This document shows, in pieces, positions 35,514 to 43,933 of a stretch of DNA of 62,769 bases. The stretch covers positions 1 to 62,769 of the forward strand of contig NZ_KN234759.1 in assembly GCF_000764025.1 (NCBI RefSeq), in the 5' to 3' direction. Each line of letters opens with the position of its first letter. The stretch's first letter is position 1. The position numbers and the translations under genes were made by a program. This DNA is from Pseudohaliea rubra DSM 19751. Its GTDB lineage: Bacteria; Pseudomonadota; Gammaproteobacteria; Pseudomonadales; Halieaceae. Under the pieces are notes generated by a model that worked only from the letters and a program-made list of their open reading frames with translations, had not been told where the DNA came from and ran no database searches.

Positions 35514-36650
35514 ATGACTGCACCGCTTGCCAGCGCATGCCTTGAAAAACCCATGGAAACAGTGGTTTGGCTTTTGCAGAGTGACCGCGCGGGGGACAAC
35601 AACCAGGTCCTGGCCCTGGGGGAATTACTCGGGCTGCCGGCGACCCGGAAACGCATCGTTTATCGCTCCCCGGTACTATTACCGAAGATTGTGTCGGCCC
35701 GTTCCCGCAATCTGCTTGTGGCCGGTGTGGACCGGCGTCGCAGTGCACCCCTGGCGCCGCCCTGGCCGGCGCTGGTCATCAGCGCCGGCAGGGAGATGGA
35801 ACCTGTTGCACGCTGGATCCGCCGGCAGTCGGGGGGACGGACCCGCCTGGTGCATATGGGCCGTCCCTGGGCGCCGCTGGAAGCCTTTGATCTGGTTATC
35901 AGCACGCCCCAGTACGCGCTCCCGGAGCGGGACAACGTGCTGATGATCGGCCTGCCCCTGCACCGCGTCCACCGCGCCCGCCTGGCGGCGGCGGCGTCCG
36001 TCTGGGGAGCACGCTTCGCCCACCTGCCCGGTCCGCGGACGGCGGTGCTGCTTGGCGGCAGCAGCGGTTCTTTCGTGTTCAGCCCGCGCAAGGGCGCCGA
36101 GCTCGGGCGCCTGGTGAACGCCCGCGCCCGCGCCGAAGGTGGCTCCCTGCTGGTGACCGATAGCGCTCGCACCTGCCCGGCGACCTTCGAGGCGTTCCGG
36201 GCGGAGCTCACGGTGCCGGTCTATGTCTACCGCTGGCAGGAGGGTGCCGCGGCCAATCCCTATTTCGCCTTTCTCGGCGTGGCCGACCGGCTGGTAACGA
36301 CCGGCGAGAGCGTGTCGATGCTCGCCGAGGCCAGCGTGACCGGCAAGCCGCTGCTCATCTATGACCTCGCCGAGCACCTGCCGGTCGACGCCGGCGCCTG
36401 GCAGCGCCTTCGCGCGGCGCTTTGCTACCACGCGCTGCGCGACCGCTTTGCCCGCCTTCTGGGGCCGGCCTACATGCAGCGCGACATCGAGATCATCCAG
36501 CGTCAGCTCGTCGCCAGCGGCAGGGCTGACTGGCTCAATCGCTGCGGCGGCAACCTCCGGGAGGCCGCGCCGCGGCCGGCGGCGATGGCCGATGATCTGC
36601 GCGCGCTCGGGCGCATCCGCGACCTCCTCGGCCTGACGCTGCCATGCTGA
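35514..36650 (+). CDS. ELM1-like (mitochondrial fission ELM1 family) putative glycosyltransferase
   Basis: This 378-residue protein matches the ELM1/DUF1022 pattern: an early VVWLLQSDRAGDNNQ, a mid TAVLLGGSSGSFVFSP, and late RLVTTGESVSMLAEASVTGKPLLIYDL. The last segment resembles the donor-binding half of GT-B glycosyltransferases. Bacterial members often sit near lipid A acyltransferase genes. No activity has been established to my knowledge. The start could be ATG 35514 (chosen, preceded by GGGA) or ATG 35553. It overlaps the next gene by 7 bp. Confidence 0.75.
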   Translation: MTAPLASACLEKPMETVVWLLQSDRAGDNNQVLALGELLGLPATRKRIVYRSPVLLPKIVSARSRNLLVAGVDRRRSAPLAPPWPALVISAGREMEPVARWIRRQSGGRTRLVHMGRPWAPLEAFDLVISTPQYALPERDNVLMIGLPLHRVHRARLAAAASVWGARFAHLPGPRTAVLLGGSSGSFVFSPRKGAELGRLVNARARAEGGSLLVTDSARTCPATFEAFRAELTVPVYVYRWQEGAAANPYFAFLGVADRLVTTGESVSMLAEASVTGKPLLIYDLAEHLPVDAGAWQRLRAALCYHALRDRFARLLGPAYMQRDIEIIQRQLVASGRADWLNRCGGNLREAAPRPAAMADDLRALGRIRDLLGLTLPC

Positions 36651-37285
36651 GCCGCACGGCGGTGATCACCCTCTCCCTTCTTGGGCTGCTGTTGCTGAAC
36701 GTCTGGCTGGCGCGGCTGCCCTGGGCGTCGCTGAGCGCGGTCTACCAGGAAAACGGCCTGCTCGAGCACGGCCAGCTGGCCCTCGCTGTGCTCGCGGCGC
36801 TGCTCGCCGCGGGGCGCGCCGTCCGCAGTGAGAGCGACTTCGGTCGCCGGCTCTTCGCCGCACTGGCGCTGGCGTTCCTGGCCATCGTCTACCGCGAGGC
36901 GGATTTCCGCGCCTGCATAGCGCCCGGCAGCCTTATGCATCAGCTTTCCTACCTGCTCAAGTACGCCATCTTCCCGGCGTGCTACGGCTACCTTCTGTTT
37001 CTCCTGCTCCACTGCCTGCGTGCGGACCCACCGCGCCTGCTGCGCTTCCTCTTCGCCGACATCGGTGTGCTTCTGCCCCTCGCCACGGCCCTGGTGCTGT
37101 GCGCCGCAGCGCTCGACAAAAGTCTGCTGGACGTACCGGGCCCCGGCCGCCTGGTGGAGGAGGTGCTGGAGCTGAACGCCTATGCGCTGCTGTTGCTGTT
37201 GGTGGCGCTCGGCGAAAGGCGACCGACGGTCACGGCGGCCGGGCCCGGGGTCGCCGGCAGCGCGCGCTTCCCGGGGCCGCCGTGA
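36644..37285 (+). CDS. Hypothetical polytopic membrane protein
   Basis: This 213-residue protein has about six hydrophobic segments and conserved-looking polar spots in AVYQENGLLEHGQLAL and VYREADFRACIAP. I do not recognise the family. ATG 36644 overlaps the ELM1-like gene and its stop overlaps the kinase-like gene by 4 bp, so all three are likely one transcript. A role in envelope lipid metabolism is only suggested by neighbours. Confidence 0.6.
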   Translation: MLSRTAVITLSLLGLLLLNVWLARLPWASLSAVYQENGLLEHGQLALAVLAALLAAGRAVRSESDFGRRLFAALALAFLAIVYREADFRACIAPGSLMHQLSYLLKYAIFPACYGYLLFLLLHCLRADPPRLLRFLFADIGVLLPLATALVLCAAALDKSLLDVPGPGRLVEEVLELNAYALLLLLVALGERRPTVTAAGPGVAGSARFPGPP

Positions 37286-38358
37286 CTGCCGCTGGACGCG
37301 CGGGGCTGCTGTCCGCAGGGGCCGTTGCCCGCTGGCCGCTGCCGGTGCTCGGGGATTCCGCGACCGCCGCGACATCCTTGATCCTGCGCAGTCGTACCCT
37401 GCGCATCGGCGTGCTCAGCAATGCCAATAGTGGTCACAACCGACGCCGGCTTGCGCGGCTGGCCGCGCTGGCTGCGCGCTATCCGTACGTTATGCACCGG
37501 GCCACGGGCCATGGGGATGAAGTGCTCGGCGCGCTTCAGGACTTTGCCGCCCGCGGGATCGATGTGCTGGCGATCAACGGCGGTGATGGCACGATCGCAC
37601 GGGTTCTCGGGGAGGTGCTGGAGCGCCGGCCCTTTGCGGCGCGTCTGCCCATAGCGCTGTTGCCCGGGGGGACCGCCAACATGACCGCGGACCGGCTGGG
37701 CGTCCGCGGCGGCCTGCTCCGGGCCGCACGGCGCCTGTTTGTCTGGGCCGGCGGGGGCGACGGTAACTGCCGGCCGCTTGTGCGCCCGCTCCTGCGGGTA
37801 CGCTTTGCAGACGGTCGCGATAACGCCTACGGCATGTTCCTCGGCGCCGGCGCGGTCATCCAGGGCACCGAATACGCGCACCGGGAGGTGCACGCGCGTG
37901 GCCTGCGGAACAACGCCGGTCTCGCGGTTGCCGTAGCGCGCACGCTGTGGGGTTTGCACCGTGGCGATCCCCGTTTTGTGCAGCCGGTCAACCTGACCAT
38001 GACCATCGACGGGTATACCACGGTAGCGGGTCAGCCGATGGCTACGCTGCTTGTCAGCAGCCTTGAGCGCCTCTTCCTCGGGATCAATCCGTTCTGGGGA
38101 GGCGGTGACGGCCCGCTGCGCAGTACCGTCCTCGGCCCGGCGCCCCGGCGTCTGCTGCGCAGTCTGCCCTGGCTGCTGTCCGGGCGCGCGAGCGGCGCCA
38201 TGACCGAGGCCGCCGGTTACCGGAGTCGCTGCGGCGAGTGCCTGGAGCTTGCGCTGGACGGAACGCTGAATATCGACGGGGAATGTCACGAGGTACGCCG
38301 GGCCATGGGCCCTGTGGTGGTGGATGTCGGTGGCCGCTTCGAATTCCTGAGGCTCTGA
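37282..38358 (+). CDS. Diacylglycerol kinase-like lipid kinase (DAGK_cat)
   Basis: This 358-residue protein shows the lipid-kinase pattern: an early LRIGVLSNANSGHNRRRL, the ATP-binding GGDGT in VLAINGGDGTIARVL near residue 100, and IALLPGGTANMTADRLG. The C-terminal half has the beta-rich fold ending GTLNIDGECHE. Such enzymes phosphorylate diacylglycerol or sphingoid/related lipids with ATP. The start is GTG 37282, overlapping the upstream stop (GTGA); the longer frame from 36979 lies inside the previous gene. It is the last gene of the ELM1-like operon. Confidence 0.85.
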   Translation: MTAAGRAGLLSAGAVARWPLPVLGDSATAATSLILRSRTLRIGVLSNANSGHNRRRLARLAALAARYPYVMHRATGHGDEVLGALQDFAARGIDVLAINGGDGTIARVLGEVLERRPFAARLPIALLPGGTANMTADRLGVRGGLLRAARRLFVWAGGGDGNCRPLVRPLLRVRFADGRDNAYGMFLGAGAVIQGTEYAHREVHARGLRNNAGLAVAVARTLWGLHRGDPRFVQPVNLTMTIDGYTTVAGQPMATLLVSSLERLFLGINPFWGGGDGPLRSTVLGPAPRRLLRSLPWLLSGRASGAMTEAAGYRSRCGECLELALDGTLNIDGECHEVRRAMGPVVVDVGGRFEFLRL

Positions 38359-38586
38359 GCAACCTCACTTTCTGGCGCGGCCTCGACCGGTGCCGGCGGC
38401 TCCTGGCCACCGGGGGCGACACTCCGGCCGGAGTCTATGGCAGCGAGGTGGCTGACCTTGTGATCGGCACCGTGGCCGCTGCTGCACAGGCGCGCAGGTG
38501 ACGCTGGTCGAAAAGGCGCCAGCCCGCGGCACTGCTGAAGCAACTGCCGGCGGCTTTCCCGGCCGCTAACGCGGTGCCTGGATCGA

Positions 38587-38979
38587 CTACCTCGGCGGCT
38601 GGCGCTCGAGGTATACCGTGCGCGCAAGCATAAGGAGCAGCCCGACAGCGCCTGTGAACATGACGGCGATAACCCACACTTCCGATTTCATGCCTGCAGC
38701 CCGCGCCCGGTTTTGTAAAAGAAAAAAGCCTGCCGCCAGCAGCATGAGGCGATCGAACCAGGCGTGCAGTCCCCAGGCGGATCCGGTCAGCAGGGGCCAG
38801 AAGCCGGACAGCTCTTCCCGGTAAATCGCGACGCCACCCCACGCCGCCAGGGGCAGCGCCACTGCCAGCGGAACCAGCCAGGCCGGCCAGGCAACGCGGT
38901 CCTTGGTCTGGGTTACAAGCAGCATGGCAAAAGCGGCGGCGGCGAAGCCCGCCAGGGCAATGACTTCCGACGTCGACAT
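38587..38979 (-). CDS. Small four-helix membrane protein
   Basis: This 130-residue protein (MSTSEVIALAGFAAAA...) has four hydrophobic helices, including WLVPLAVALPLAAWGGVAIY and VIAVMFTGAVGLLLMLA, and no cofactor motif. I do not recognise it. ATG 38979 is preferred over 39036 because the upstream residues are basic and unstructured. It stands alone on the minus strand; the flanking 228 bp toward the kinase-like gene holds nothing I can assign. Confidence 0.5.
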   Translation of the reverse strand: MSTSEVIALAGFAAAAFAMLLVTQTKDRVAWPAWLVPLAVALPLAAWGGVAIYREELSGFWPLLTGSAWGLHAWFDRLMLLAAGFFLLQNRARAAGMKSEVWVIAVMFTGAVGLLLMLARTVYLERQPPR

Positions 38980-39206
38980 GAATGGTTTCCTCACCGTTTC
39001 CCGGGGCCATCTTAGCGTGCCCCGGGGGAATGCCAACAGCCGCCGTGCTCAGCGGCCTGCGGCCTTTTGCGTCGAGGAACGGGTCAGAAGTAGATGCCCG
39101 GATTCAGATCCAACGGTACCTGAAGATCGTTATTGCCACCGCTGGCCGGGGCGGCCCCGAAGTCCGAGCCAATCCAGGCGTTGCGCTGGCCGAGGGCGAT
39201 ATCGGT

Positions 39207-39238
39207 ATGAAAGCCTCTCCGGCCCTGGGCCGGAGAGG
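39207..39238 (-). terminator. Intrinsic terminator of the tmRNA gene
   Basis: A perfect 11-bp stem (CCTCTCCGGCC/GGCCGGAGAGG, 39214-39238) with a three-base loop begins 6 nt after the encoded CCA end of tmRNA and is followed on the minus strand by CTTTC. Confidence 0.65.
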
Positions 39239-39243
39239 GGAAT

Positions 39244-39260
39244 TGGTGGAGGCGGCGGGA
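39244..39260 (-). ncRNA. ssrA: tmRNA exon 2 (17 nt)
   Basis: TCCCGCCGCCTCCACCA provides the last T-loop U, the 3' T-stem, the 3' acceptor strand, the discriminator A and an encoded CCA. Confidence 0.88.
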
Positions 39261-39542
39261 CAGCTGATCCATGCCTTTCGACATGGGCTGGACTATTCCT
39301 TCACCTGCCATGGGCAGAGCCCATGGCAGGGGAGGGCGTGTTGTGGACATCGAAACGCCCACCCTAGTACTCCCTGGGTGCTCTTGGCACCGGTAGGAGC
39401 CTATGAGTCTCTAGCCGGCTTGCTGGTTTCCCATTCACCGGACGGCGTTGGCATAGGGCTTTCTGCTGCCAGCCCCGTAGCGTTCACCGTATGAGCCCTC
39501 TTTTTCCAACGGGGATCACTCCCCGTGGCGACCATGATGTTA
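39261..39542 (-). mobile_element. Group I self-splicing intron (282 nt, no ORF) in tmRNA
   Basis: The intron ends in G (39261), and exon 1 ends in U (39543). An internal guide GUCG (39532-39529) pairs with the exon end CGAU, with the expected U-G wobble at the splice site (P1). Core elements are recognisable in order: a P-like GGGAAA (39431 region), an R-like GCUAGAGACUCAUAGG (39417-39398 region), a perfect P8 hairpin CTGCCATGGGC/GCCCATGGCAG just 5' of an S-like AAGGAATAGTCC (39301-39290), and P7 pairing GACU with AGUC. A P9 hairpin (CCATG/CATGG with a GAAA-containing loop) closes the 3' end. No homing endonuclease frame is present, so mobility would need help in trans or reverse splicing. 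Splice sites are inferred from pairing rules. Confidence 0.88.
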
Positions 39543-39918
39543 ATCGAACCCGCGTCCGCCAGTACTCTGCCTTCGGCTCTACATGCTTAGGTTCCGTCTA
39601 TTGCTTTAACCTTCCACAGCCCGGCGGGCAGGACGTGGTCGGCGAGCCCCGTTTAGGTTTAGCAGCATGATCCGGGGCGAACCCTGCTGCGATCCAGTTC
39701 TCTATGACAGTCAGTAGCGCGGTACTGGCACCTTGCTAAGGACCGCTGGGGCCGAAGCCACCAGATGAGGATCACGATGGACCGCTTACGCGGCCAGCGC
39801 TACCTCGTAGTTGTCGTCATTGGCAACTATTGGTTTGCAGCTTTGGATTTACGTGATTGGCTGCCATCACGGCATGCACCTCAGGGTTCGTGACTGCCGT
39901 CGAATCCATATCGCCCCC
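39543..39918 (-). ncRNA. ssrA: tmRNA exon 1
   Basis: The exon contains the 5' acceptor strand, D-loop-like region, tag reading frame, pseudoknot region and the 5' T-stem, ending ...GCGGGTTCGAT at 39543, so that a U precedes the splice site as group I introns require. Confidence 0.88.
39786..39824 (-). other. ssrA: tmRNA tag-peptide reading frame (ANDDNYEVALAA)
   Basis: The resume codon GCC at 39824 begins 12 sense codons and TAA, giving Ala-Asn-Asp-Asp-Asn-Tyr-Glu-Val-Ala-Leu-Ala-Ala. The ALAA end is the ClpXP/ClpAP degron and AND/NY the SspB-type and proteobacterial tag start. The upstream AATAGTT fits the region that positions the resume codon. Confidence 0.88.
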
Positions 39919-39936
39919 GAAACGTACTGAGAGAGA

Positions 39937-39965
39937 ATAACATACTGCTGTTACCCAGTTGTCAC
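39937..39965 (-). promoter_or_regulatory. Sigma-70-type promoter of the tmRNA gene
   Basis: On the minus strand -35 GTGACA (39965-39960) and -10 TGTTAT (39942-39937) are separated by exactly 17 nt, about 19 nt before the mature 5' end, leaving a short leader for RNase P removal. Confidence 0.6.
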
Positions 39966-40075
39966 GATCTTTGACGGGGCGGGCTGGGAATAGTTCCCTT
40001 GCCCTGCCCGGTGGCCGCCAGGCTGCAAAGGCCTGCATAATGACGACCACGGTTAACTGCCGCCGGAGTGCAGCT

Positions 40076-41161
40076 GTGAGCGAAAAGCTCGAACACATGG
40101 CCTTCCTCAGCCTGCTGGTAGCGGTCACGCTGCTTTTCGGGCTGTTGCTCTGGCCCTTTCTGGCGCCGTTGCTCTGGGCTGCGATCATTGCCGTGCTGTT
40201 CCACCCGGTGCAGCTCTGGCTGTCGCGGCGCTGGGGCGATCGGCCGAATACTATTGCCCTGGTTACGCTGCTGGCCTGTGTGGTGCTGGTAGTGATCCCG
40301 GTGCTCTTCCTGCTGATCTCGTTCCTCCAGCAGGGGCTGGCACTGTTCGAGAAGATCGAGGCGGGCCAGCTCCAGCCCGGGATGTACCTTGAGAAGGTCC
40401 GTGCCGCTTTTCCGGGAATCCAGGCGTTCCTCGAGCGACTGGATATCGACATGGCGACCGCCCGGGAAAACGCGGCGCAGGCGGCCGTCAGCGCGAGCCA
40501 GTTCCTCGCCCGTAACGCGTTGGCCTTCGGTCAGGGTGCCTTCGGCTTCATGCTGCAGCTTGCGCTCATGCTTTATGTTGCGTTCTTCCTGCTGCGCGAT
40601 GGTCGCGCGCTGATCGAGCATCTTATTCATGCCATGCCCCTGGGGGACGAACGCGAGAGGCACCTGTTCCAGAAGTTTGCCGAGGTCGCCCGGGCCACCG
40701 TCAAGGGCAACCTCCTGGTAGCAATGGTGCAGGGGGCGCTGGGCGGCCTTATTTTCTGGATTCTCGGCCTCCCTGCGGCGCTACTCTGGGGCGTCGTGAT
40801 GACCGTGCTGTCGCTGATTCCCGTGGTCGGCGCGGGTGTCGTGTGGCTCCCCGCAGCGCTTTATCTGTACGCGATCGGCGAACTTGTCGCAGCGACCGTG
40901 CTCATTGCCTACGGTGTCCTGATCATCGGCCTGGCCGACAATATTCTGCGGCCGATTCTGGTGGGCCGTGATACCAAGCTGCCGGACTGGATGGTGCTGC
41001 TGTCTACCCTCGGGGGCATTGCCCTGGTCGGTATCAACGGCTTTGTCGTGGGTCCGCTCATCGCCGTGCTGTTCGTGGCGTTCTGGCAGATCTTCAGCGA
41101 CGAGTTCAACCCCGTTACCCGGATAGAACATTCCGCCGAGGAGGAGGCCGGCGAGGGGTAA
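40076..41161 (+). CDS. AI-2E family (PerM/YdiK-type) membrane permease
   Basis: This 361-residue polytopic protein fits the AI-2E transporter superfamily. It has paired N-terminal helices (FLSLLVAVTLLFGLLLWPFLAP), a cytoplasmic/periplasmic insert, and the diagnostic C-terminal region LPAALLWGVVMTVLSLIPVVGAG ... IYGVLIIGLADNILRPILVG-like segments. Family members include TqsA, PerM and putative Na+/H+ antiporters, so the substrate is unknown. The start is GTG 40076 with GGAG 7 nt upstream; the frame back to 39959 would enter the tmRNA promoter. It is divergent from ssrA. Confidence 0.8.
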   Translation: MSEKLEHMAFLSLLVAVTLLFGLLLWPFLAPLLWAAIIAVLFHPVQLWLSRRWGDRPNTIALVTLLACVVLVVIPVLFLLISFLQQGLALFEKIEAGQLQPGMYLEKVRAAFPGIQAFLERLDIDMATARENAAQAAVSASQFLARNALAFGQGAFGFMLQLALMLYVAFFLLRDGRALIEHLIHAMPLGDERERHLFQKFAEVARATVKGNLLVAMVQGALGGLIFWILGLPAALLWGVVMTVLSLIPVVGAGVVWLPAALYLYAIGELVAATVLIAYGVLIIGLADNILRPILVGRDTKLPDWMVLLSTLGGIALVGINGFVVGPLIAVLFVAFWQIFSDEFNPVTRIEHSAEEEAGEG

Positions 41162-41182
41162 CGCCCCACCGGGCCGGTTGCC

Positions 41183-43786
41183 TCAGGCGGCGTTGTCCGG
41201 GCCGGTGTCCGTAGCCGTTGTGTCGCCGGTTTCCTCAACCGCATAGCTGCCGGGTTCCCGGTGGGGTTCGGGTTCTTCGAGGAGATCCAGCGGCTCGGGG
41301 CGCTCCACCACCCGGCGCTTGCCCTTCGCCGCGGCTGCCAGCTCGCGCAGGCCGTCCGGGTCGAAGGCGTCTACGCGTAGCACGTCATAGAGTGCGGTCA
41401 GGGCCGCCAGCAGCGGCTCACGCTCTTCTTCGCTGACAATGCCCTCGGCAACGGCCCAGTTCACCAGCTCGGTGCGCTGGTGGCCCATGAGCAGGGCGAT
41501 GCCGTCGAGCTCGTCCTCATCGCGTTTGCGTATCGCCGCGTGCAGCCGGTCGCGGATGTGCTGGGTCTCCCGGGCGAGCCGGTAGGCATTGAGCACCCGG
41601 CCGAGGGAATCGTCGGGGCTCTCGTTCCGGTAGCAGCCTTCGGCCAGAACGTCGCGCAGCGGCGTGTCCTCGACGATGGCAGCGGCAACGGTGCGGCCCA
41701 GCGTGTCGTCGGGCCCGCTCAGGCGCGTGTGGCTTGGCGGGAACACCAGCCAGCGCAGCGGGCGGCGGAGGCCGGGAACGGGGAAATTATCCACGGCGCT
41801 GCGCAGGGCGGCCTGCAGCTCCGCGAGATTGCGCTGCAGGCACCACTCCACCAGCGGTTTCTGCTCCGCCGCATAGCCCTGCTCATGCCAGAACTTGATC
41901 ACCGCCGAGGCATAGTAGAGCGCGACGAGGCTGTCGGCCATGCGCCCGGAGAGACGCTGGCGGGCCTTCAGGCCGCCACCGACGGAGAGCAGGGTCACGT
42001 CCGTTAGCAGAGCGAACGCGGCGGAGAAGCGGGCCAGCTGACGGTAGTAGCGCTCGAGGTCTGCCTTGAACGGCACGCGCTCGAGCCGTCCGCCGGCATA
42101 GGCCAGGAGCAGAGCGCGCAGGCCGTTGCGCACGGTGTGTGCCATGTGTCGGTAAAATACACCGTCGAAGCTGCGGGTACCGCGTGCGCTGTCGCTGTCC
42201 CGCGCGGCTTCGATCTCCCGGGTGATGAAGGGGTGGCAGCGGATCGCACCCTGACCGAAGACCATCAGGCTTCGGGTAAGGATATTGGCCCCCTCGACGG
42301 TGATTGCGATGGGCACGGCCTGGTAGGCCCGGGCGAGGAAGTTGCGCGGTCCGGTGATCACGCCGCGGCCGGCGACCACGTCCATGGCGTGGTTGATGGC
42401 CTGGCGCATGAGGTCCGTGTTGCGATACTTGAGCAGCGCCGAGGGCACGGAGGGGCGCACGCCGCGATCGAGCATGCCCACGGTGAGCAGCCGCGCCGCG
42501 TTCATCTGGTAGGCGTGGCCGGCGAGCGGCTCCAGCGCTTCCTGCACACCCTCGAACTCGCTGATAGAGCGGCCGAACTGCTCCCGCGTATAGGCGTAGG
42601 CACCGGTGGCCAGGCTGGCGAGTTTGCCGGCCCCGGTGCCGAGCGCCGGCAGTGAAATAGAGCGGCCGATCGACAGGCACTCGAGCAGCATGGTCCAGCC
42701 CCGGCCGATCCCCGCGCGGCCGCCGATGACCTGGTCCAGGGGGATGAACACGTCCTCGCCCCAGGTGGGGCCATTCATGAACACGGTATTCATGGGCAGG
42801 TGCCGCGCGCCGGCGTTGACGCCGGCAAGGTCCCGGGGCACCAGTACGCAGGTAACGCCCACGGCCTCGTCGCCACCGAGCAGGCGGTCCGGATCGTAGA
42901 CCTTGATGGCCAGGCCGATGAGCGTCGCCACCGGGGCCAGCGTGATATAGCGCTTGTTCCAGGTGACGCTGAGGCCGAGCACCTCCTCGCCCTGCCACTG
43001 ACCGCGGCAGACGATGCCCTTGTCGGGTATGGCCCCCGCATCAGAGCCGGCCACGGGAGAGGTGAGGGCGAAGCAGGGGATCTCGTCACCGCGGGCCAGC
43101 CGCGGCAGGTAGTAGTCCTTCTGCTCGTCCGTACCGTACTCGAGGAGCAGTTCGCCCGGGCCCAGGGAGTTCGGCACCATGACCGTGACGGCGGCAGAGA
43201 CGCTGCGCGTAGACAGCTTCATGACCGTTTCCGAGTGGGCCGTGTGCGAGAAGCCCTTGCCCCCGTAGGCCTCGGGAATCATCAGACCGAGGAAGCCATC
43301 GGCCTTGATCTGCTCCCAGACCGGTGTCGGCAGGTCGAAGTCCTCATGCACCATCGCCCAGTCGTCGAGCATGGCACAGAGGCGCTCAACCGGACCATCG
43401 ACGAAGGCCTGCTCGGCCTCGCTCAGCTGCGCCGGCCGCGCCTTGAGCAGCTTGTCCCAGTCCGGATGTCCGGAGAAGAGCTCACCGTCCCAGTCCACGG
43501 AGCCGGATTCCAGTGCCTGCGCCTCCGTGTCCGAGAGCGTCGGCAGCATGCCGCGGATGCGCTGCAGCAGCAGGGCGCTCAGGTAGCGCTGCCGCAGGGG
43601 GTTGGGGTGGAGCAGTATCAGCGCGGCGATGAGAAGGACAAGGCCCAGGGCGATGGCGAAGGCGCCGCCGCCGTCCAGGACCATACCCAGCAATGTCCCC
43701 AGGGCCAGGGTGATGGTGGCGGGGGTTGCCGCCGTCTCCCGGTAGATGAGAACGAGGGCAGTGATGAAAAAGAGCAACAGGGTCAT
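41183..43786 (-). CDS. fadE: Long-chain acyl-CoA dehydrogenase, FadE-type
   Basis: At 867 residues this is close to E. coli FadE (814). It has two N-terminal transmembrane segments, then the acyl-CoA dehydrogenase fold: DGFLGLMIPEAYGGKGF, ALTSPVAGSDAGAIPDKG and the flavin/substrate region AYAYTREQFGRSISEFEGVQE, plus the FadE-specific C-terminal domain. It catalyses the first FAD-dependent step of beta-oxidation of long-chain acyl-CoA. The C-terminus has an added proline/glutamate-rich tail (about residues 830-867). ATG 43786 has GAGGAG 8 nt upstream. It appears monocistronic. Confidence 0.9.
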   Translation of the reverse strand: MTLLLFFITALVLIYRETAATPATITLALGTLLGMVLDGGGAFAIALGLVLLIAALILLHPNPLRQRYLSALLLQRIRGMLPTLSDTEAQALESGSVDWDGELFSGHPDWDKLLKARPAQLSEAEQAFVDGPVERLCAMLDDWAMVHEDFDLPTPVWEQIKADGFLGLMIPEAYGGKGFSHTAHSETVMKLSTRSVSAAVTVMVPNSLGPGELLLEYGTDEQKDYYLPRLARGDEIPCFALTSPVAGSDAGAIPDKGIVCRGQWQGEEVLGLSVTWNKRYITLAPVATLIGLAIKVYDPDRLLGGDEAVGVTCVLVPRDLAGVNAGARHLPMNTVFMNGPTWGEDVFIPLDQVIGGRAGIGRGWTMLLECLSIGRSISLPALGTGAGKLASLATGAYAYTREQFGRSISEFEGVQEALEPLAGHAYQMNAARLLTVGMLDRGVRPSVPSALLKYRNTDLMRQAINHAMDVVAGRGVITGPRNFLARAYQAVPIAITVEGANILTRSLMVFGQGAIRCHPFITREIEAARDSDSARGTRSFDGVFYRHMAHTVRNGLRALLLAYAGGRLERVPFKADLERYYRQLARFSAAFALLTDVTLLSVGGGLKARQRLSGRMADSLVALYYASAVIKFWHEQGYAAEQKPLVEWCLQRNLAELQAALRSAVDNFPVPGLRRPLRWLVFPPSHTRLSGPDDTLGRTVAAAIVEDTPLRDVLAEGCYRNESPDDSLGRVLNAYRLARETQHIRDRLHAAIRKRDEDELDGIALLMGHQRTELVNWAVAEGIVSEEEREPLLAALTALYDVLRVDAFDPDGLRELAAAAKGKRRVVERPEPLDLLEEPEPHREPGSYAVEETGDTTATDTGPDNAA

Positions 43787-43933
43787 GACGGCGCTCCTCA
43801 GGGGCGGGTCGCTTAAACCCTAGTTCATGGATGGCAATTTTCCAGTGGCGCTGCGCCTGGAGCGGCTGGCTTCGCAACCGGTTGTTCCACCGGCGCCCCG
43901 GGGGACGCCTTGCCGGCCCTGAGGACCGGGGTC

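Larger units (their letters stand above)
39244..39918 (-). ncRNA. ssrA: tmRNA gene interrupted in the T-loop by a group I intron
   Basis: The 5' end GGGGGCGATATGGATTCGAC is the canonical tmRNA start. The encoded 3' end CGCCTCCACCA pairs with GGGGGCG through seven base pairs (one G-U). The spliced RNA would be 393 nt: exon 1 39918-39543 and exon 2 39260-39244, separated by a 282-nt intron. Joining them restores the T arm (GCGGG stem, TTCGATT loop, CCCGC). The tag reading frame lies at 39824-39786. tmRNA with SmpB (gene at 61910-62392) rescues stalled ribosomes and tags their products for proteolysis. Without splicing the T arm, acceptor pairing and CCA end would be displaced, so function should depend on intron removal. 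Confidence 0.93.

Noticed and set aside
38359-38586. Weak ORF with DTPAGVYGSEVADLVIG as an oxidoreductase remnant
   Set aside because: Short, overlaps the kinase-like gene's end, frame broken by stops; no supporting motif beyond a faint FAD-enzyme resemblance.
39084-39212. Reading frame ending NNDLQVPLDLNPGIYF as a barrel-protein remnant
   Set aside because: It runs from the tmRNA terminator with no start of its own, and no homologue can be named; chance is as likely.
39244-39960. Genomic island inserted at the tmRNA 3' end
   Set aside because: The interrupting DNA is a compact 282-nt intron with group I pairings; there is no integrase and the CCA end is directly followed by a terminator.
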